Notes: generated by a model from the sequence alone, not told the origin. Shown: positions 43,166-52,084, counted from the stretch's first letter. The stretch is DNA of 64,000 nucleotides from Streptomyces ardesiacus (GCF_003112575.1 NZ_BEWC01000010.1:248001-312000); one strand, 5' to 3'. Translations and numbers: made by a program.

Positions 43166-44106
43166 CCGTAGGTCTCCTCGCGGACCTGGTCGAGGGCCTG
43201 CTGGAGGTCGGCGGGGTAGTCGCTGGCGTACTCGACCCACTGGCCGTCGCCGGGGTGCTCGAAGCCGAGCCGTACGGCGTGCAGCCACTGGCGGGTCAGG
43301 CGCAGCCGCTTGGCGAGGGTGGGGTCGGCGCCGTAGGTCAGGTCGCCGACGCAGGGGTGGCGGTGGGCGGCCATGTGGACGCGGATCTGGTGCGTGCGGC
43401 CGGTCTCCAGCTTCACGTCGAGCAGGGAGGCGGCGCGGAAGGCCTCGATGAGGTCGTAGTGGGTGACGGAGGGCTTGCCCTCGGCGGTGACGGCCCACTT
43501 GTAGTCGTGCTGGGGGTGGCGGCCGATGGGGGCGTCGATGGTGCCGCTGGTCGGGTCGGGGTGGCCCTGCACGAGCGTGTGGTAGCGCTTGTCGACCGTG
43601 CGCTCCTTGAACTGGCGCTTGAGCGAGGTGTACGCGCGCTCCGACTTGGCCACCGCCATCAGGCCGGAGGTGCCGACGTCGAGGCGGTGCACGATGCCCT
43701 GGCGCTCGGCGGCGCCGGAGGTGGAGATGCGGTACCCGGCGGCGGCCAGTCCGCCGATGACGGTCGGCCCGTTCCAGCCGGGGGACGGGTGGGCGGCGAC
43801 GCCGACGGGCTTGACGACCACCACGACGTCGTCGTCGTCGTGCACGATCTCCATGCCCTCGACGGGCTCGGCGACCACCTGCACGGGCGCGGGCGCCGCG
43901 GGCATCTCGACCTCGAGCCAGGCGCCGCCGTGGACGCGCTCGGACTTGCCGACCACCGCTCCGTCGACCTGCACCTTCCCCGCCGCCGCCAGCTCGGCGG
44001 CCTTGGTGCGGGAGAAGCCGAACATGCGGGAGATGGCGGCGTCGACGCGCTCGCCCTCCAGGCCGTCGGGCACGGGCAGGGTGCGGATCTCGGGAATCGT
44101 GCTCAC
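43162..44106 (-). CDS. rluD: RluD/RluA-family 23S rRNA pseudouridine synthase
   Basis: 314 aa. N-terminal S4 RNA-binding domain (about 15-75, with FGFSRTKAAELAAAGKVQVDG), then the catalytic domain with HRLDVGTSGLMAVAKS (Asp nucleophile) and GRTHQIRVHMAAHRHP. It forms pseudouridine in large-subunit rRNA. GTG 44106 is preceded by lspA, whose stop is 43 nt upstream; the two lie on one strand and probably share a transcript. The assignment to RluD rather than another RluA-group enzyme rests on the S4 domain and is not certain. Confidence 0.9.
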   Translation of the reverse strand: MSTIPEIRTLPVPDGLEGERVDAAISRMFGFSRTKAAELAAAGKVQVDGAVVGKSERVHGGAWLEVEMPAAPAPVQVVAEPVEGMEIVHDDDDVVVVVKPVGVAAHPSPGWNGPTVIGGLAAAGYRISTSGAAERQGIVHRLDVGTSGLMAVAKSERAYTSLKRQFKERTVDKRYHTLVQGHPDPTSGTIDAPIGRHPQHDYKWAVTAEGKPSVTHYDLIEAFRAASLLDVKLETGRTHQIRVHMAAHRHPCVGDLTYGADPTLAKRLRLTRQWLHAVRLGFEHPGDGQWVEYASDYPADLQQALDQVREETYG

Positions 44107-44149
44107 CCGTCGAGTATGCCGGACGGCGCCGGCACACCCGAACGCGCGC

Positions 44150-44761
44150 TCAGTCCTTGTGGACGGTCCCGTCCGGGTCCAGGCCGCGGAAGGACAGGAT
44201 CACGATGAGGATGCCGCCGCAGACGATCGCCGAGTCGGCCAGGTTGAAGACGGCGAAGTGCTTGGGGGCGATGAAGTCCACGACCGCGCCCTCGAAGACG
44301 CCCGGCGCGCGGAAGATCCGGTCGGTGAGGTTGCCCAGGGCGCCGCCGAGCAGCAGGCCGAGCGCGATCGCCCACGGCAGGCTGTGCAGCTTGCGCGCGA
44401 GGCGGGCGATCACGACGATCACGGCCGCCGCGATCACCGTGAAGATGATCGTGAAGGCCTCGCCGAAGCCGAAGGCGGCGCCGGCGTTGCGGATCGCCGC
44501 GAGCCGCAGCCAGTCCCCGACGATCTCGATCGGCTCGTGGTGCTCCAGCTTGGCGACCACCAGCATCTTGCTGCCCAGGTCGAGCAGGTAGGCGAAGGCG
44601 GCGACCGCGAAGAGCACGGCGACCCGGCGCTTGCCCCGGGGGCGCTCCGGAGCCGGGTCCTGCTTCTGCTCCTGCCCCGCGTCGGGCTCGGGCCGCTCCT
44701 GCCCGTCCCCCGCCGTGTCCGGGGTCTCCGGAGTACCGATGATGCGCTCCGCCTCTGCCAC
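44150..44761 (-). CDS. lspA: signal peptidase II (lipoprotein signal peptidase)
   Basis: 203 aa membrane aspartic protease that cuts the signal peptide from diacylated prolipoproteins after Lgt. A disordered acidic/Pro start of about 45 residues is unusual. Four helices follow. RNAGAAFGFG, the catalytic-Asp loop GGALGNLTDRIF with VVDFI, and FNLADSAIVCG with the second Asp are all present. GTG 44761. It is on the same strand as rluD downstream; its partner lgt is 40 kb away. Confidence 0.95.
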   Translation of the reverse strand: MAEAERIIGTPETPDTAGDGQERPEPDAGQEQKQDPAPERPRGKRRVAVLFAVAAFAYLLDLGSKMLVVAKLEHHEPIEIVGDWLRLAAIRNAGAAFGFGEAFTIIFTVIAAAVIVVIARLARKLHSLPWAIALGLLLGGALGNLTDRIFRAPGVFEGAVVDFIAPKHFAVFNLADSAIVCGGILIVILSFRGLDPDGTVHKD

Positions 44762-44829
44762 GTGAGTCCCTCAGCCTAGGTCCTTGACTGAGGACGAGGG
44801 TACGGCACGCCTCCCGTCCCGGCCGCTGC

Positions 44830-45621
44830 TCAGTACCGGCGTTCCTGTTTCTGCTTGCACTCGACGCACAGGGTGGCCCTCGGGAAGGCCTGCATCCGCG
44901 CCTTGCCGATCGGGTTGCCGCAGTTCTCGCAGAGCCCGTAGGTGCCCGCGTCCAGGCGTTCCAGGGCGCGCTCGGTCTGGGTGAGCACCTCGCGCGCGGT
45001 GGCGGCCAGCGCCAGTTCGTGCTCGCGCGTGATGTTCTTGCTGCCGGTGTCGGCCTCGTCGTCGCCCGCGCCGTCGCCGGAGTCCCGCATCATGCCCTGC
45101 AGCGACCGCTCGGAGGAGTCGATCTCGGTGCGCAGCCGGTCGGCCTCGGACTGCAGCTCGCCGCGCGCCTCCTCGACCTCCTGCGGGGTCCAGGGTTCCT
45201 CGCCGGGGCGTACCGCGAGGTCGCCGGGGTCCGCGGCGGTGCCGCGGGCCTTGGGGACAGCGGTCTTGGCCGCCGTGGCCGTGCCAGGGGTCTTCTTCGC
45301 AACCACCGTCGTGGCTCCCGTCTGCTCCGCGGCCTCGGCCGCGCCCGCTTTCTTGGCCGTGCTCTTCTTCGTCGTGCTCTTCTTCGTCGTGCTCTTCTTC
45401 GCCGTGCTCTTCTTGGCGGTGCTCTTGGTGGCGGTGCTCTTCTTCGCCGGGCTCTTGCCCGCCGCGGTCTTCCGTGCCGCCGTCCTCGCCGCCGGGGCGG
45501 TCTTCGCCGCCGTCTTGCTCGCCGGGCTCTTCCTGGCCGCCGTCTTCTTCGCCGGGTGCTGCTCGGTGCCCTCCTCGGCGGCGCTCCGCTCCGCGGCCGT
45601 CGTCTTCTTCTTCGCCACCAT
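44830..45621 (-). CDS. ddbA: histone H1-like / DksA-like bifunctional nucleoid protein
   Basis: 263 aa from ATG 45621, which has AAGGGG at good spacing. Residues 1 to about 130 are Lys/Ala/Thr-rich, with tandem units KKSTA, KKSTT (about 65-90; 15-nt DNA repeats at 45355-45440), like eukaryotic histone H1 tails. The C-terminal half has a helical hairpin (WTPQEVEEARGELQ...DRLRTEID) and a C4 zinc finger of the DksA/TraR type: CENCGNPIGKARMQAFPRATLCVECK. In S. coelicolor such a protein (DdbA) binds DNA and is associated with nucleoid structure in development, so a similar role is likely here. It lies between ileS and lspA on the opposite strand to ileS. Confidence 0.9.
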   Translation of the reverse strand: MVAKKKTTAAERSAAEEGTEQHPAKKTAARKSPASKTAAKTAPAARTAARKTAAGKSPAKKSTATKSTAKKSTAKKSTTKKSTTKKSTAKKAGAAEAAEQTGATTVVAKKTPGTATAAKTAVPKARGTAADPGDLAVRPGEEPWTPQEVEEARGELQSEADRLRTEIDSSERSLQGMMRDSGDGAGDDEADTGSKNITREHELALAATAREVLTQTERALERLDAGTYGLCENCGNPIGKARMQAFPRATLCVECKQKQERRY

Positions 45622-45883
45622 GGCCGCGGCCCCTTCACATATTGTGATCTTGCGCGCGAATCGTGCTGGGACGATAAATCGACTCCGGTCCCGCGGCAAC
45701 GGGGCACGCCGCCCGACTCGCCCGCCCACCGTGCGCCGCGCGGCGAGCATGCATCCGTTGTGCCCAGCTCCCCGCCCGGTAATCCGCCGGAACGCCCCCG
45801 GCCGGAGGGTCCGGGCAGCCGCTCCCCGGACGGCGGCATTCGGGTCACGCCAAAACCGGTCGGCCCCGGTCCGCGCGGCGCCG

Positions 45884-45889
45884 TACACT
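45884..45889 (+). promoter_or_regulatory. possible -10 box of the ileS leader promoter
   Basis: TACACT matches the TANNNT pattern of Streptomyces housekeeping -10 boxes and sits just before the T-box stem I (from about 45893). No good -35 (TTGACA) is visible 17-18 nt upstream. Confidence 0.5.
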
Positions 45890-45892
45890 GGG

Positions 45893-46170
45893 CGCAGCGA
45901 AAAGCGTGGATGGGGACGAGTAGCGGCGTCAGCAGCCCAGAGCGACCCGGGGACGGTGTGAGCCCGGGGGCGAGCGCGACGTGAAGATCACCCCGGAGCC
46001 GCCGGAAGAAAGCCGTGGCAGGACCGCAGCGGCGAGTAGAACCGGCTCGCGACCCCAATGAGGGGGCTCACCGGAGCACACGACGCACCGGGCGGGCCAA
46101 GGAGGGTGGTACCGCGGGAGCACGGCTCTCGTCCCTCCGACGGAAGGCAGCACGTCCGCCGGAGGAAGCT
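45893..46170 (+). promoter_or_regulatory. T-box riboswitch (isoleucine) controlling ileS
   Basis: The leader has the T-box plan: stem I start GATGGGGACGAGTA, apical region with CCAGAGCGACCCGGGGACG, then a specifier loop around GTGAAGATCACC where ATC (45987-45989) is an Ile codon; stem III has GCGAGTAGAACCGGCTCGC; the T-box AGGGTGGTACCGCGG is at 46103-46117. The CGTCCCTCC segment (about 46130-46138) can pair either with the T-box AGGG (46103-46106) or with the GGAGG of the ileS ribosome site (46161-46165). This points to control of translation initiation: uncharged tRNA(Ile) frees the ribosome site. Actinobacterial ileS T-boxes are known to work this way. Confidence 0.9.
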
Positions 46171-46175
46171 CGCTG

Positions 46176-49100
46176 ATGACAACGCCTCAGTACCGCCAGG
46201 TACCCGCCCAGGTCGACCTGCCCGCGCTCGAACACGCGGTGCTCGACTTCTGGCGCGAGCAGAAGATCTTCGCCAAGAGCCTGGAGCAGTCCGAGGGCCG
46301 CCCCGAGTGGGTGTTCTACGAGGGCCCGCCCACCGCCAACGGCATGCCCGGCGCCCACCACATCGAGGCGCGCGTCTTCAAGGACGTCTTCCCCCGCTTC
46401 CGCACCATGCGGGGCTACCACGTGGGCCGCAAGGCCGGCTGGGACTGCCACGGCCTGCCCGTGGAGCTGGCGGTGGAGAAGGAGCTGGGCTTCTCCGGCA
46501 AGCAGGACATCGAGGCGTACGGCATCGCCGAGTTCAACGCGAAGTGCCGCGAGTCGGTGACCCGTCACACCGACGCCTTCGAAGAGCTCACGACGCGCAT
46601 GGGCTACTGGGCCGACCTCCAGGACCCGTACCGCACGATGGACCCGGAGTACATCGAGTCCGTCTGGTGGTCGCTGAAGGAGATCTTCAACAAGGGCCTG
46701 CTGGTCCAGGACCACCGCGTCGCCCCCTGGTGCCCCCGCTGCGGCACCGGCCTGTCCGACCACGAGCTGGCCCAGGGCTACGAGACGGTCGTCGACCCGT
46801 CCGTCTACGTCCGCTTCCCGCTGACCTCCGGCCCCCTGGCCGGCGAGGCCGCGCTGGTGGTGTGGACGACGACCCCGTGGACCCTGGTCTCCAACACCGC
46901 GGTCGCCGCCCACCCCGACGTCACCTACGTCGTCGCGACGAACGGCGAGGAGAAGCTGGTCGTCGCCGAGCCCCTGGTCGCCAAGGCCCTCGGCGAGGGC
47001 TGGGAGACCACCGGGCAGTCCTTCACCGGCGCCGAGATGGAGCGCTGGACGTACCGGCGCCCGTTCGAGCTGGTGGACTTCCCGGAGCCCGCGCACTACG
47101 TGGTGAACGCCGACTACGTCACCACCGAGGACGGCACCGGCCTCGTCCACCAGTCCCCCGCCTTCGGTGAGGACGACCTCAGGGTCTGCCGCTCCTACGG
47201 CCTGCCGGTCGTCAATCCGGTCCGCCCCGACGGCACCTTCGAGGAGGACGTCCCCCTCGTCGGCGGCGTGTTCTTCAAGAAGGCCGACGAGAGGCTGACC
47301 GAGGACCTGGCCGCCCGGGGCCTGCTCTTCAAGCACATCCCGTACGAGCACAGCTACCCGCACTGCTGGCGCTGCCACACGGCGCTGCTGTACTACGCGC
47401 AGCCGTCCTGGTACATCCGCACCACGGCGATCAAGGACCGTCTCCTCCAGGAGAACGAGAAGACCAACTGGTACCCGGACGCCGTCAAGCACGGCCGGTA
47501 CGGGGACTGGCTGAACAACAACATCGACTGGGCGCTCTCCCGCAACCGCTACTGGGGCACCCCTCTGCCGATCTGGCGCTGCGAGGAGAACCACCTCACG
47601 GTCGTCGGCTCCCGCGCGGAGCTGACCGAGCTGTCCGGCACCGACCAGTCGGCCCTGGACCCGCACCGCCCGTTCATCGACGCCGTGACCTTCCCCTGCA
47701 CCCACGAGGGCTGCTCCCTCGAAGCGGTGCGCGTGCCGGAGGTCATCGACGCCTGGTACGACTCGGGTTCGATGCCGTTCGCGCAGTGGGGCTACCCGTA
47801 CAAGAACAAGGAGCTGTTCGAGAGCCGGTACCCGGCGCAGTTCATCTCCGAGGCCATCGACCAGACCCGCGGCTGGTTCTACACGCTGATGGCGATCGGC
47901 ACCCTGGTCTTCGACAAGTCGTCCTACGAGAACGTGGTCTGCCTCGGCCACATCCTCGCCGAGGACGGCCGCAAGATGTCCAAGCACCTGGGCAACATCC
48001 TGCAGCCGATCCCGCTGATGGACCAGCACGGCGCCGACGCGGTGCGCTGGTTCATGGCGGCCGGCGGCTCGCCCTGGGCGGCCCGCCGGGTGGGCCACGG
48101 CACCATCCAGGAGGTCGTCCGCAAGACGCTCCTCACGTACTGGAACACGGTCGCCTTCCAGGCCCTGTACGCCCGCACCTCCGGCTGGGCGCCGAGCGCG
48201 GCCGACCCGGCCCCGGCCGACCGCCCGGTCCTGGACCGCTGGCTGCTCTCCGAGCTGCACGCGCTCACCGACCAGGTCACCCAGGCGCTGGACTCCTACG
48301 ACACCCAGCGCGCCGGCAAGCTGCTGTCCGCGTTCGTCGACGACCTGTCCAACTGGTACGTGCGCCGCTCCCGCCGACGCTTCTGGCAGGGCGACAAGGC
48401 CGCGCTGCGCACCCTGCACGAGGTCGTCGAGACGGTCACCAAGCTGATGGCGCCGCTGACCCCGTTCATCACCGAGCGGGTCTGGCAGGACCTGGTCGTG
48501 CCGGTGACCCCGGGCGCCCCGGAGTCGGTCCACCTGTCCTCGTGGCCGGAGGCCGACCTCACGGCGATCGACCCGGAGCTGTCGCAGCAGATGGTCCTGG
48601 TGCGCCGCCTGGTCGAGCTGGGCCGGGCCACCCGCGCGGAGTCGGGCGTCAAGACCCGCCAGCCGCTCAGCCGCGCCCTGATCGCGGTGGCGGGCTTCGA
48701 CGCGCTCTCCCCCGAGCTGCACGCGCAGATCACCGAGGAGCTGAACGTCGAGTCCCTCGCGTCGCTGAGCGAGGTCGGCGGCTCCCTGGTCGACACGACC
48801 GCGAAGGCCAACTTCCGGGCGCTGGGCAAGCGGTTCGGCAAGCGCGTCCAGGACGTGGCGAAGGCCGTCGCGGGGGCCGACGCCGCCGCGCTCTCCCTCG
48901 CCCTGCGCGAGGGGACGGCGTCGGTGGAGGTCGACGGCGAGACGATCACCCTCGCTCCGGACGAGGTGATCATCACGGAGACGCCGCGCGAGGGCTGGTC
49001 GGTCGCCTCCGACTCGGGCGCGACGGTGGCACTCGACCTGGAGCTCACGGAGGAGCTGCGCCGCGCCGGCCTCGCCCGCGACGCGATCCGCCTGATCCAG

Positions 49101-49319
49101 GAGGCCCGCAAGAACAGCGGCCTCGACGTCGCCGACCGCATCGCCCTGCGCTGGACGGCCACGGACCCGGCGACGATCGCGGCGCTGACCGACCACGCGG
49201 GCCTGATCGCCGACGAGGTCCTGGCGACGGACTTCTCCCAGGGCGAGGCGGACGACACGTACGGCGCCCCGTTCACGGACGAGGGCCTGTCCCTGGTCTT
49301 CCGCCTGCGCAAGCAGTAG
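46176..49319 (+). CDS. ileS: isoleucyl-tRNA synthetase (IleRS type 2)
   Basis: 1047 aa class I synthetase. The HIGH-equivalent is GAHH (59-62 in PPTANGMPGAHHIEA) and the KMSKS is GRKMSKHLG (about residue 600). The editing domain lies between them. WCPRCGTGLSDHE (about 187-199) is the motif typical of the eukaryote-like type 2 enzymes, which are usually less sensitive to mupirocin. The ribosome site GGAGGA is 9 nt before ATG 46176 and is a target of the T-box. No frameshift was seen. Confidence 0.96.
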   Translation: MTTPQYRQVPAQVDLPALEHAVLDFWREQKIFAKSLEQSEGRPEWVFYEGPPTANGMPGAHHIEARVFKDVFPRFRTMRGYHVGRKAGWDCHGLPVELAVEKELGFSGKQDIEAYGIAEFNAKCRESVTRHTDAFEELTTRMGYWADLQDPYRTMDPEYIESVWWSLKEIFNKGLLVQDHRVAPWCPRCGTGLSDHELAQGYETVVDPSVYVRFPLTSGPLAGEAALVVWTTTPWTLVSNTAVAAHPDVTYVVATNGEEKLVVAEPLVAKALGEGWETTGQSFTGAEMERWTYRRPFELVDFPEPAHYVVNADYVTTEDGTGLVHQSPAFGEDDLRVCRSYGLPVVNPVRPDGTFEEDVPLVGGVFFKKADERLTEDLAARGLLFKHIPYEHSYPHCWRCHTALLYYAQPSWYIRTTAIKDRLLQENEKTNWYPDAVKHGRYGDWLNNNIDWALSRNRYWGTPLPIWRCEENHLTVVGSRAELTELSGTDQSALDPHRPFIDAVTFPCTHEGCSLEAVRVPEVIDAWYDSGSMPFAQWGYPYKNKELFESRYPAQFISEAIDQTRGWFYTLMAIGTLVFDKSSYENVVCLGHILAEDGRKMSKHLGNILQPIPLMDQHGADAVRWFMAAGGSPWAARRVGHGTIQEVVRKTLLTYWNTVAFQALYARTSGWAPSAADPAPADRPVLDRWLLSELHALTDQVTQALDSYDTQRAGKLLSAFVDDLSNWYVRRSRRRFWQGDKAALRTLHEVVETVTKLMAPLTPFITERVWQDLVVPVTPGAPESVHLSSWPEADLTAIDPELSQQMVLVRRLVELGRATRAESGVKTRQPLSRALIAVAGFDALSPELHAQITEELNVESLASLSEVGGSLVDTTAKANFRALGKRFGKRVQDVAKAVAGADAAALSLALREGTASVEVDGETITLAPDEVIITETPREGWSVASDSGATVALDLELTEELRRAGLARDAIRLIQEARKNSGLDVADRIALRWTATDPATIAALTDHAGLIADEVLATDFSQGEADDTYGAPFTDEGLSLVFRLRKQ

Positions 49320-49334
49320 CCGGGACAGACCGAC

Positions 49335-49370
49335 GAGGGCCCGCACCTCCCCAGGGAGATGCGGGCCCTC
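49335..49370 (+). terminator. terminator after ileS
   Basis: 11-bp arms GAGGGCCCGCA / TGCGGGCCCTC, plus inner pairing CTCCC/GGGAG around a short loop, begins 16 nt after the ileS stop. Confidence 0.8.
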
Positions 49371-49434
49371 CGCCACCTCCACAACCCCCGCACCGCCACG
49401 CGCCTGCGGGCACCCGCACCGCCGCTTGGCTGCC

Positions 49435-49541
49435 GGCAGCCGTGCGCCGCGCAGCTGCGGGCAGTCGTGCCGCTGGGGCGGCACGGATGGGCGGTGGGGC
49501 ACCTCCCGCTCGAGCGGAGCCGAGCGTGGGGGAGGCACCCC
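49435..49541. repeat. Streptomyces intergenic repeat elements
   Basis: The gap between ileS and divIVA (374 nt) has no gene but holds two sequences I recognise as common intergenic repeats in Streptomyces genomes: a GCAGTCGTGCCGCTGGGGCG unit followed by GGCACGGATGGG (about 49471-49490), and an imperfect palindrome from GGGGCACCTCCCGCTCG to CGAGCGTGGGGGAGGCACC (49496-49541). Both form strong hairpins. Their role is unknown. Confidence 0.55.
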
Positions 49542-49613
49542 GCAACGCCGGGCAGCACCCCCACCCCCGCGCCCGCACCCACACCCCGCGGCTGAACCCC
49601 GCACAACAACAAA

Positions 49614-49650
49614 AGGGCGGGCCCCGGGTCAGAAACCCGGGGCCCGCCCT
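49614..49650 (-). terminator. terminator of the divIVA/dcw transcript
   Basis: 16-bp perfect arms AGGGCGGGCCCCGGGT / ACCCGGGGCCCGCCCT with a 5-nt loop; on the minus strand it is followed by TTTGTTGTTG. It lies 43 nt after the divIVA stop and is the best intrinsic terminator in the window. Confidence 0.9.
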
Positions 49651-49693
49651 GAACGCTGCCGACGGCTACGCCGTACTACCGTTCGTCAGCCCG

Positions 49694-50893
49694 TCAGTTG
49701 TCGTCCTCGTCGATCAGGAACCCCCGCATGGGCGAAGGCGCCTGCCCCATCGGCGACGGCCCCTGCGGCCGCACCGGGGCCATCGGCTGGGTCATCGCGG
49801 GCGACATCTGCTGCTGCCCGCCGTAGGACGGACCGGACTGGCTCGGACCGCTGCCCATCGACTGGTTGCCGCCGTAGGACGGGGCACTCGCGCCGGCCGG
49901 TGCCATGGAGGGCGCCGGGGACGGCGGCAGAGAGGCCGTCGCGGGCGTGCGCGGCGGGGCGAGCGAGTCGTCCGCCTGGGTCTCCAACTGGCGGAGCTGC
50001 GACTCCAGGTAGGACTTCAGCCGCGTGCGGTACTCGCGCTCGAAGCCGCGCAGGTCCTCGACCTTGCGCTCCAGCGTGGCGCGGGCGGACTCCAGGGAGC
50101 CCATCGCGACGCGGTGCTTCTCCTGCGCGTCCCGCTCCAGGGCGTCCGCCTTGGCACGGGCGTCGCGCTCCAGACCCTCGGCACGCGAACGCGCCTCGCC
50201 GACGATCTTGTTGGCCTCGGAACGGGCCTCGGCGATCGCCTGGTCGGCGGTCTGCTGGGCCAGCGAGAGGACACGCGCGGCGCTGTCGCCGCCGGGGCCG
50301 CCCTGACCGGGCATGCCGGGGCCACCGGGACCGCCGGGACCCTGCGGGCCGCCCATGGGGCCGCCCATCGGACCGGGACCCATCTGGCCCTGCATCGGAC
50401 CCGGGCCCTGGCCCATCGGCCCCGGACCCTGGCCCATCGGGCCGGGCCCCTGCGGGCCACCCTGTCCGCCGGGGCCGGCGGGCAGTTGCGGAGCACCGCT
50501 CGGCAGCTGGGGCGGGCCACCCATGGGGCCACCCATCTGCTGCTGCGGCGGGCCCGATATGCCGGCGGGCACCGGAGCGCCGGGACCTCGCATGCCCTGC
50601 TGGGGCATGCCGCCCTGCTGGGGCATGCCGCCCTGCTGCGGCGGACCCTGCTGCTGGTGCTGCTGCTGGTCCTGCGGCGGTTCCGGAGGCTTGCGCATGT
50701 TCTGCTGGTTCTGCGCGGCCGCGCGGGTCGCCGCGGCCAGCTTGGCGCGCAGGTCCTCGTTCTCGCGGAGCAGTCGGGTCAGTTCGGCTTCGACCTCGTC
50801 GAGGAAGGCATCGACCTCGTCCTCGTCATAGCCTTCTCGGAGGCGGACGGTCGTGAACTGCTTGTTCCGCACGTCCTCGGGGGTCAACGGCAT
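49694..50893 (-). CDS. divIVA: DivIVA polar growth protein
   Basis: 399 aa coiled-coil protein that marks hyphal tips and directs polar wall growth in Streptomyces, where it is essential. The N-terminal membrane-binding domain is MPLTPEDVRNKQFTTVRLREGYDEDEVDAFLDEVE (first 35 residues); a first coil ends near residue 60. A long Gln/Gly/Pro-rich linker (about 65-200) with units such as GPMGQGP and GGMPQQ is typical of actinomycete DivIVA. A second coil (about 205-310) follows, then a Pro/Ser-rich tail ending LIDEDDN. It is the last gene of the dcw cluster here. Confidence 0.95.
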   Translation of the reverse strand: MPLTPEDVRNKQFTTVRLREGYDEDEVDAFLDEVEAELTRLLRENEDLRAKLAAATRAAAQNQQNMRKPPEPPQDQQQHQQQGPPQQGGMPQQGGMPQQGMRGPGAPVPAGISGPPQQQMGGPMGGPPQLPSGAPQLPAGPGGQGGPQGPGPMGQGPGPMGQGPGPMQGQMGPGPMGGPMGGPQGPGGPGGPGMPGQGGPGGDSAARVLSLAQQTADQAIAEARSEANKIVGEARSRAEGLERDARAKADALERDAQEKHRVAMGSLESARATLERKVEDLRGFEREYRTRLKSYLESQLRQLETQADDSLAPPRTPATASLPPSPAPSMAPAGASAPSYGGNQSMGSGPSQSGPSYGGQQQMSPAMTQPMAPVRPQGPSPMGQAPSPMRGFLIDEDDN

Positions 50894-50948
50894 CTCTTCA
50901 CCTCAACGTTGTCGTCGGCATTCGGCAAGCCCGTATCTCTCTCATCGA

Positions 50949-51233
50949 TCACAGCCGGCTCACGATCGAGATCAGGATGTAGACGATGATCATCAGTACG
51001 AAGAAGGACAGGTCGAGCGCCACGCCCCCGAGACGCAGCGGCGGAATGAACCGCCGCAGAAGCTTCAGCGGTGGATCGGTGACAGTGTAGGTGGCCTCCA
51101 GGAGGACCACCATCGCCTTGCCGGGTTGCCACGAGCGGGCGAACTGGAAGACGTAGTCCATGACCAACCGGAAGATGAGCACGATGAGGAAGCACATCAG
51201 CGCGATGTAGACGACATCCAGGACCACGCTCAT
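50949..51233 (-). CDS. YggT family membrane protein
   Basis: 94 aa with two hydrophobic segments (about 1-25 and 72-92) and the YggT loop VTDPPLKLLRRFIPPLRLGGVALDLS between them, including the conserved T-x-P-x-L-x-x-x-R-x-x-P pattern. YggT sits between sepF and divIVA in many Gram-positive dcw clusters; a role in septum or wall assembly is suspected but unproven. Likely co-transcribed with divIVA. Confidence 0.92.
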   Translation of the reverse strand: MSVVLDVVYIALMCFLIVLIFRLVMDYVFQFARSWQPGKAMVVLLEATYTVTDPPLKLLRRFIPPLRLGGVALDLSFFVLMIIVYILISIVSRL

Positions 51234-51314
51234 GACCTGTGCTTCCCTCTCCCCTGAACCATGTGTCGAACCCTGTGCCGGGCCCGGGTTCTTGCTCTCT
51301 GCCGGTGGTACGTC

Positions 51315-51956
51315 TCAGCTCTGGTTGAAGAACCCGCCCTCTGCGATGCGGGCCTTGTCCTCCGCCGTGACATCGACGTTAGCAGGAGACAGCAGGAACA
51401 CCTTCTGCGTCACCCGCTCGATACTGCCGTGAAGACCAAACACCAAACCGGCCGCAAAGTCGACAAGTCGCTTCGCATCTGTGTCATCCATCTCAGTGAG
51501 ATTCATGATCACCGGAGTGCCCTCACGGAAGTGTTCCCCGATGGTACGGGCCTCGTTGTAGGTCCGGGGGTGAAGTGTGGTGATCCGGTAGGGCTCTCGT
51601 TCGGACACGACCTTGGGCATGATGACCGGTGCGCTCTTTTCCAGGCTTGCGCGTTCTTGTGTGATGGACGCCACGGGCGCGATACGCGCCGGACGACTCG
51701 ATTCCGCCGCGAGCGAAGCGGAACGGGGCATCGGCTCGCGCTGCGCGGGCGGTTGTACGACTCGTACCTCTTCGTCCCTTTGGGGCTGGTGTGAACCGTG
51801 TGACTGGTGCGCCGGTTCGTGGCGCCGGTGGTCCCGCTCGGGTTCCGGGTCCAGTTCGGGTTCGAAGTCGTCGTCGGGGTCGAACCCCCTGCCGTCGTAC
51901 CCATCGTCCTCCACGAGGCCGAGGTAGACCGCCATCTTGCGCATCGCGCCGGCCAT
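51315..51956 (-). CDS. sepF: cell division protein SepF
   Basis: 213 aa from ATG 51956, with GGAGG 9 nt upstream. An amphipathic N-terminal helix (MAGAMRKMAVYLGLVE) binds membrane, an acidic/His-rich linker (about 18-75) follows, and the C-terminal SepF domain begins near ITTLHPRTYNEARTIGEHF and continues VIMNLTEMDDTDAKRLVDFAAGLVFGLHG. SepF tethers FtsZ to membrane and is the main FtsZ anchor in actinobacteria lacking FtsA; none is present here. ftsZ lies two genes upstream. Confidence 0.93.
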   Translation of the reverse strand: MAGAMRKMAVYLGLVEDDGYDGRGFDPDDDFEPELDPEPERDHRRHEPAHQSHGSHQPQRDEEVRVVQPPAQREPMPRSASLAAESSRPARIAPVASITQERASLEKSAPVIMPKVVSEREPYRITTLHPRTYNEARTIGEHFREGTPVIMNLTEMDDTDAKRLVDFAAGLVFGLHGSIERVTQKVFLLSPANVDVTAEDKARIAEGGFFNQS

Positions 51957-52084
51957 GCTCTGAGTCCTCCGCTCTGTGGTGGATCTGCCGACGACTCCAA
52001 GTGCCTGCGATCCACGAGGTCGTTGCGTCCGCCTTTCGGCGGTAATGACCATATTTTCTGCTGTGGTCCGACTTCTTGGCGACG

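Noticed and set aside
45355..45440. Short tandem repeats that could suggest a CRISPR-like array
   Set aside because: They are in-frame 15-nt codon repeats for KKSTT/KKSTA in ddbA, with no unique spacers.
49359..49595. Small open frames in the ileS-divIVA gap
   Set aside because: They span terminators and repeats, have no ribosome site, and give low-complexity products.
50313..50460. Repeated GGACC/GGGCC units
   Set aside because: They encode the Gly/Pro/Met-rich linker of DivIVA; not a repeat array.
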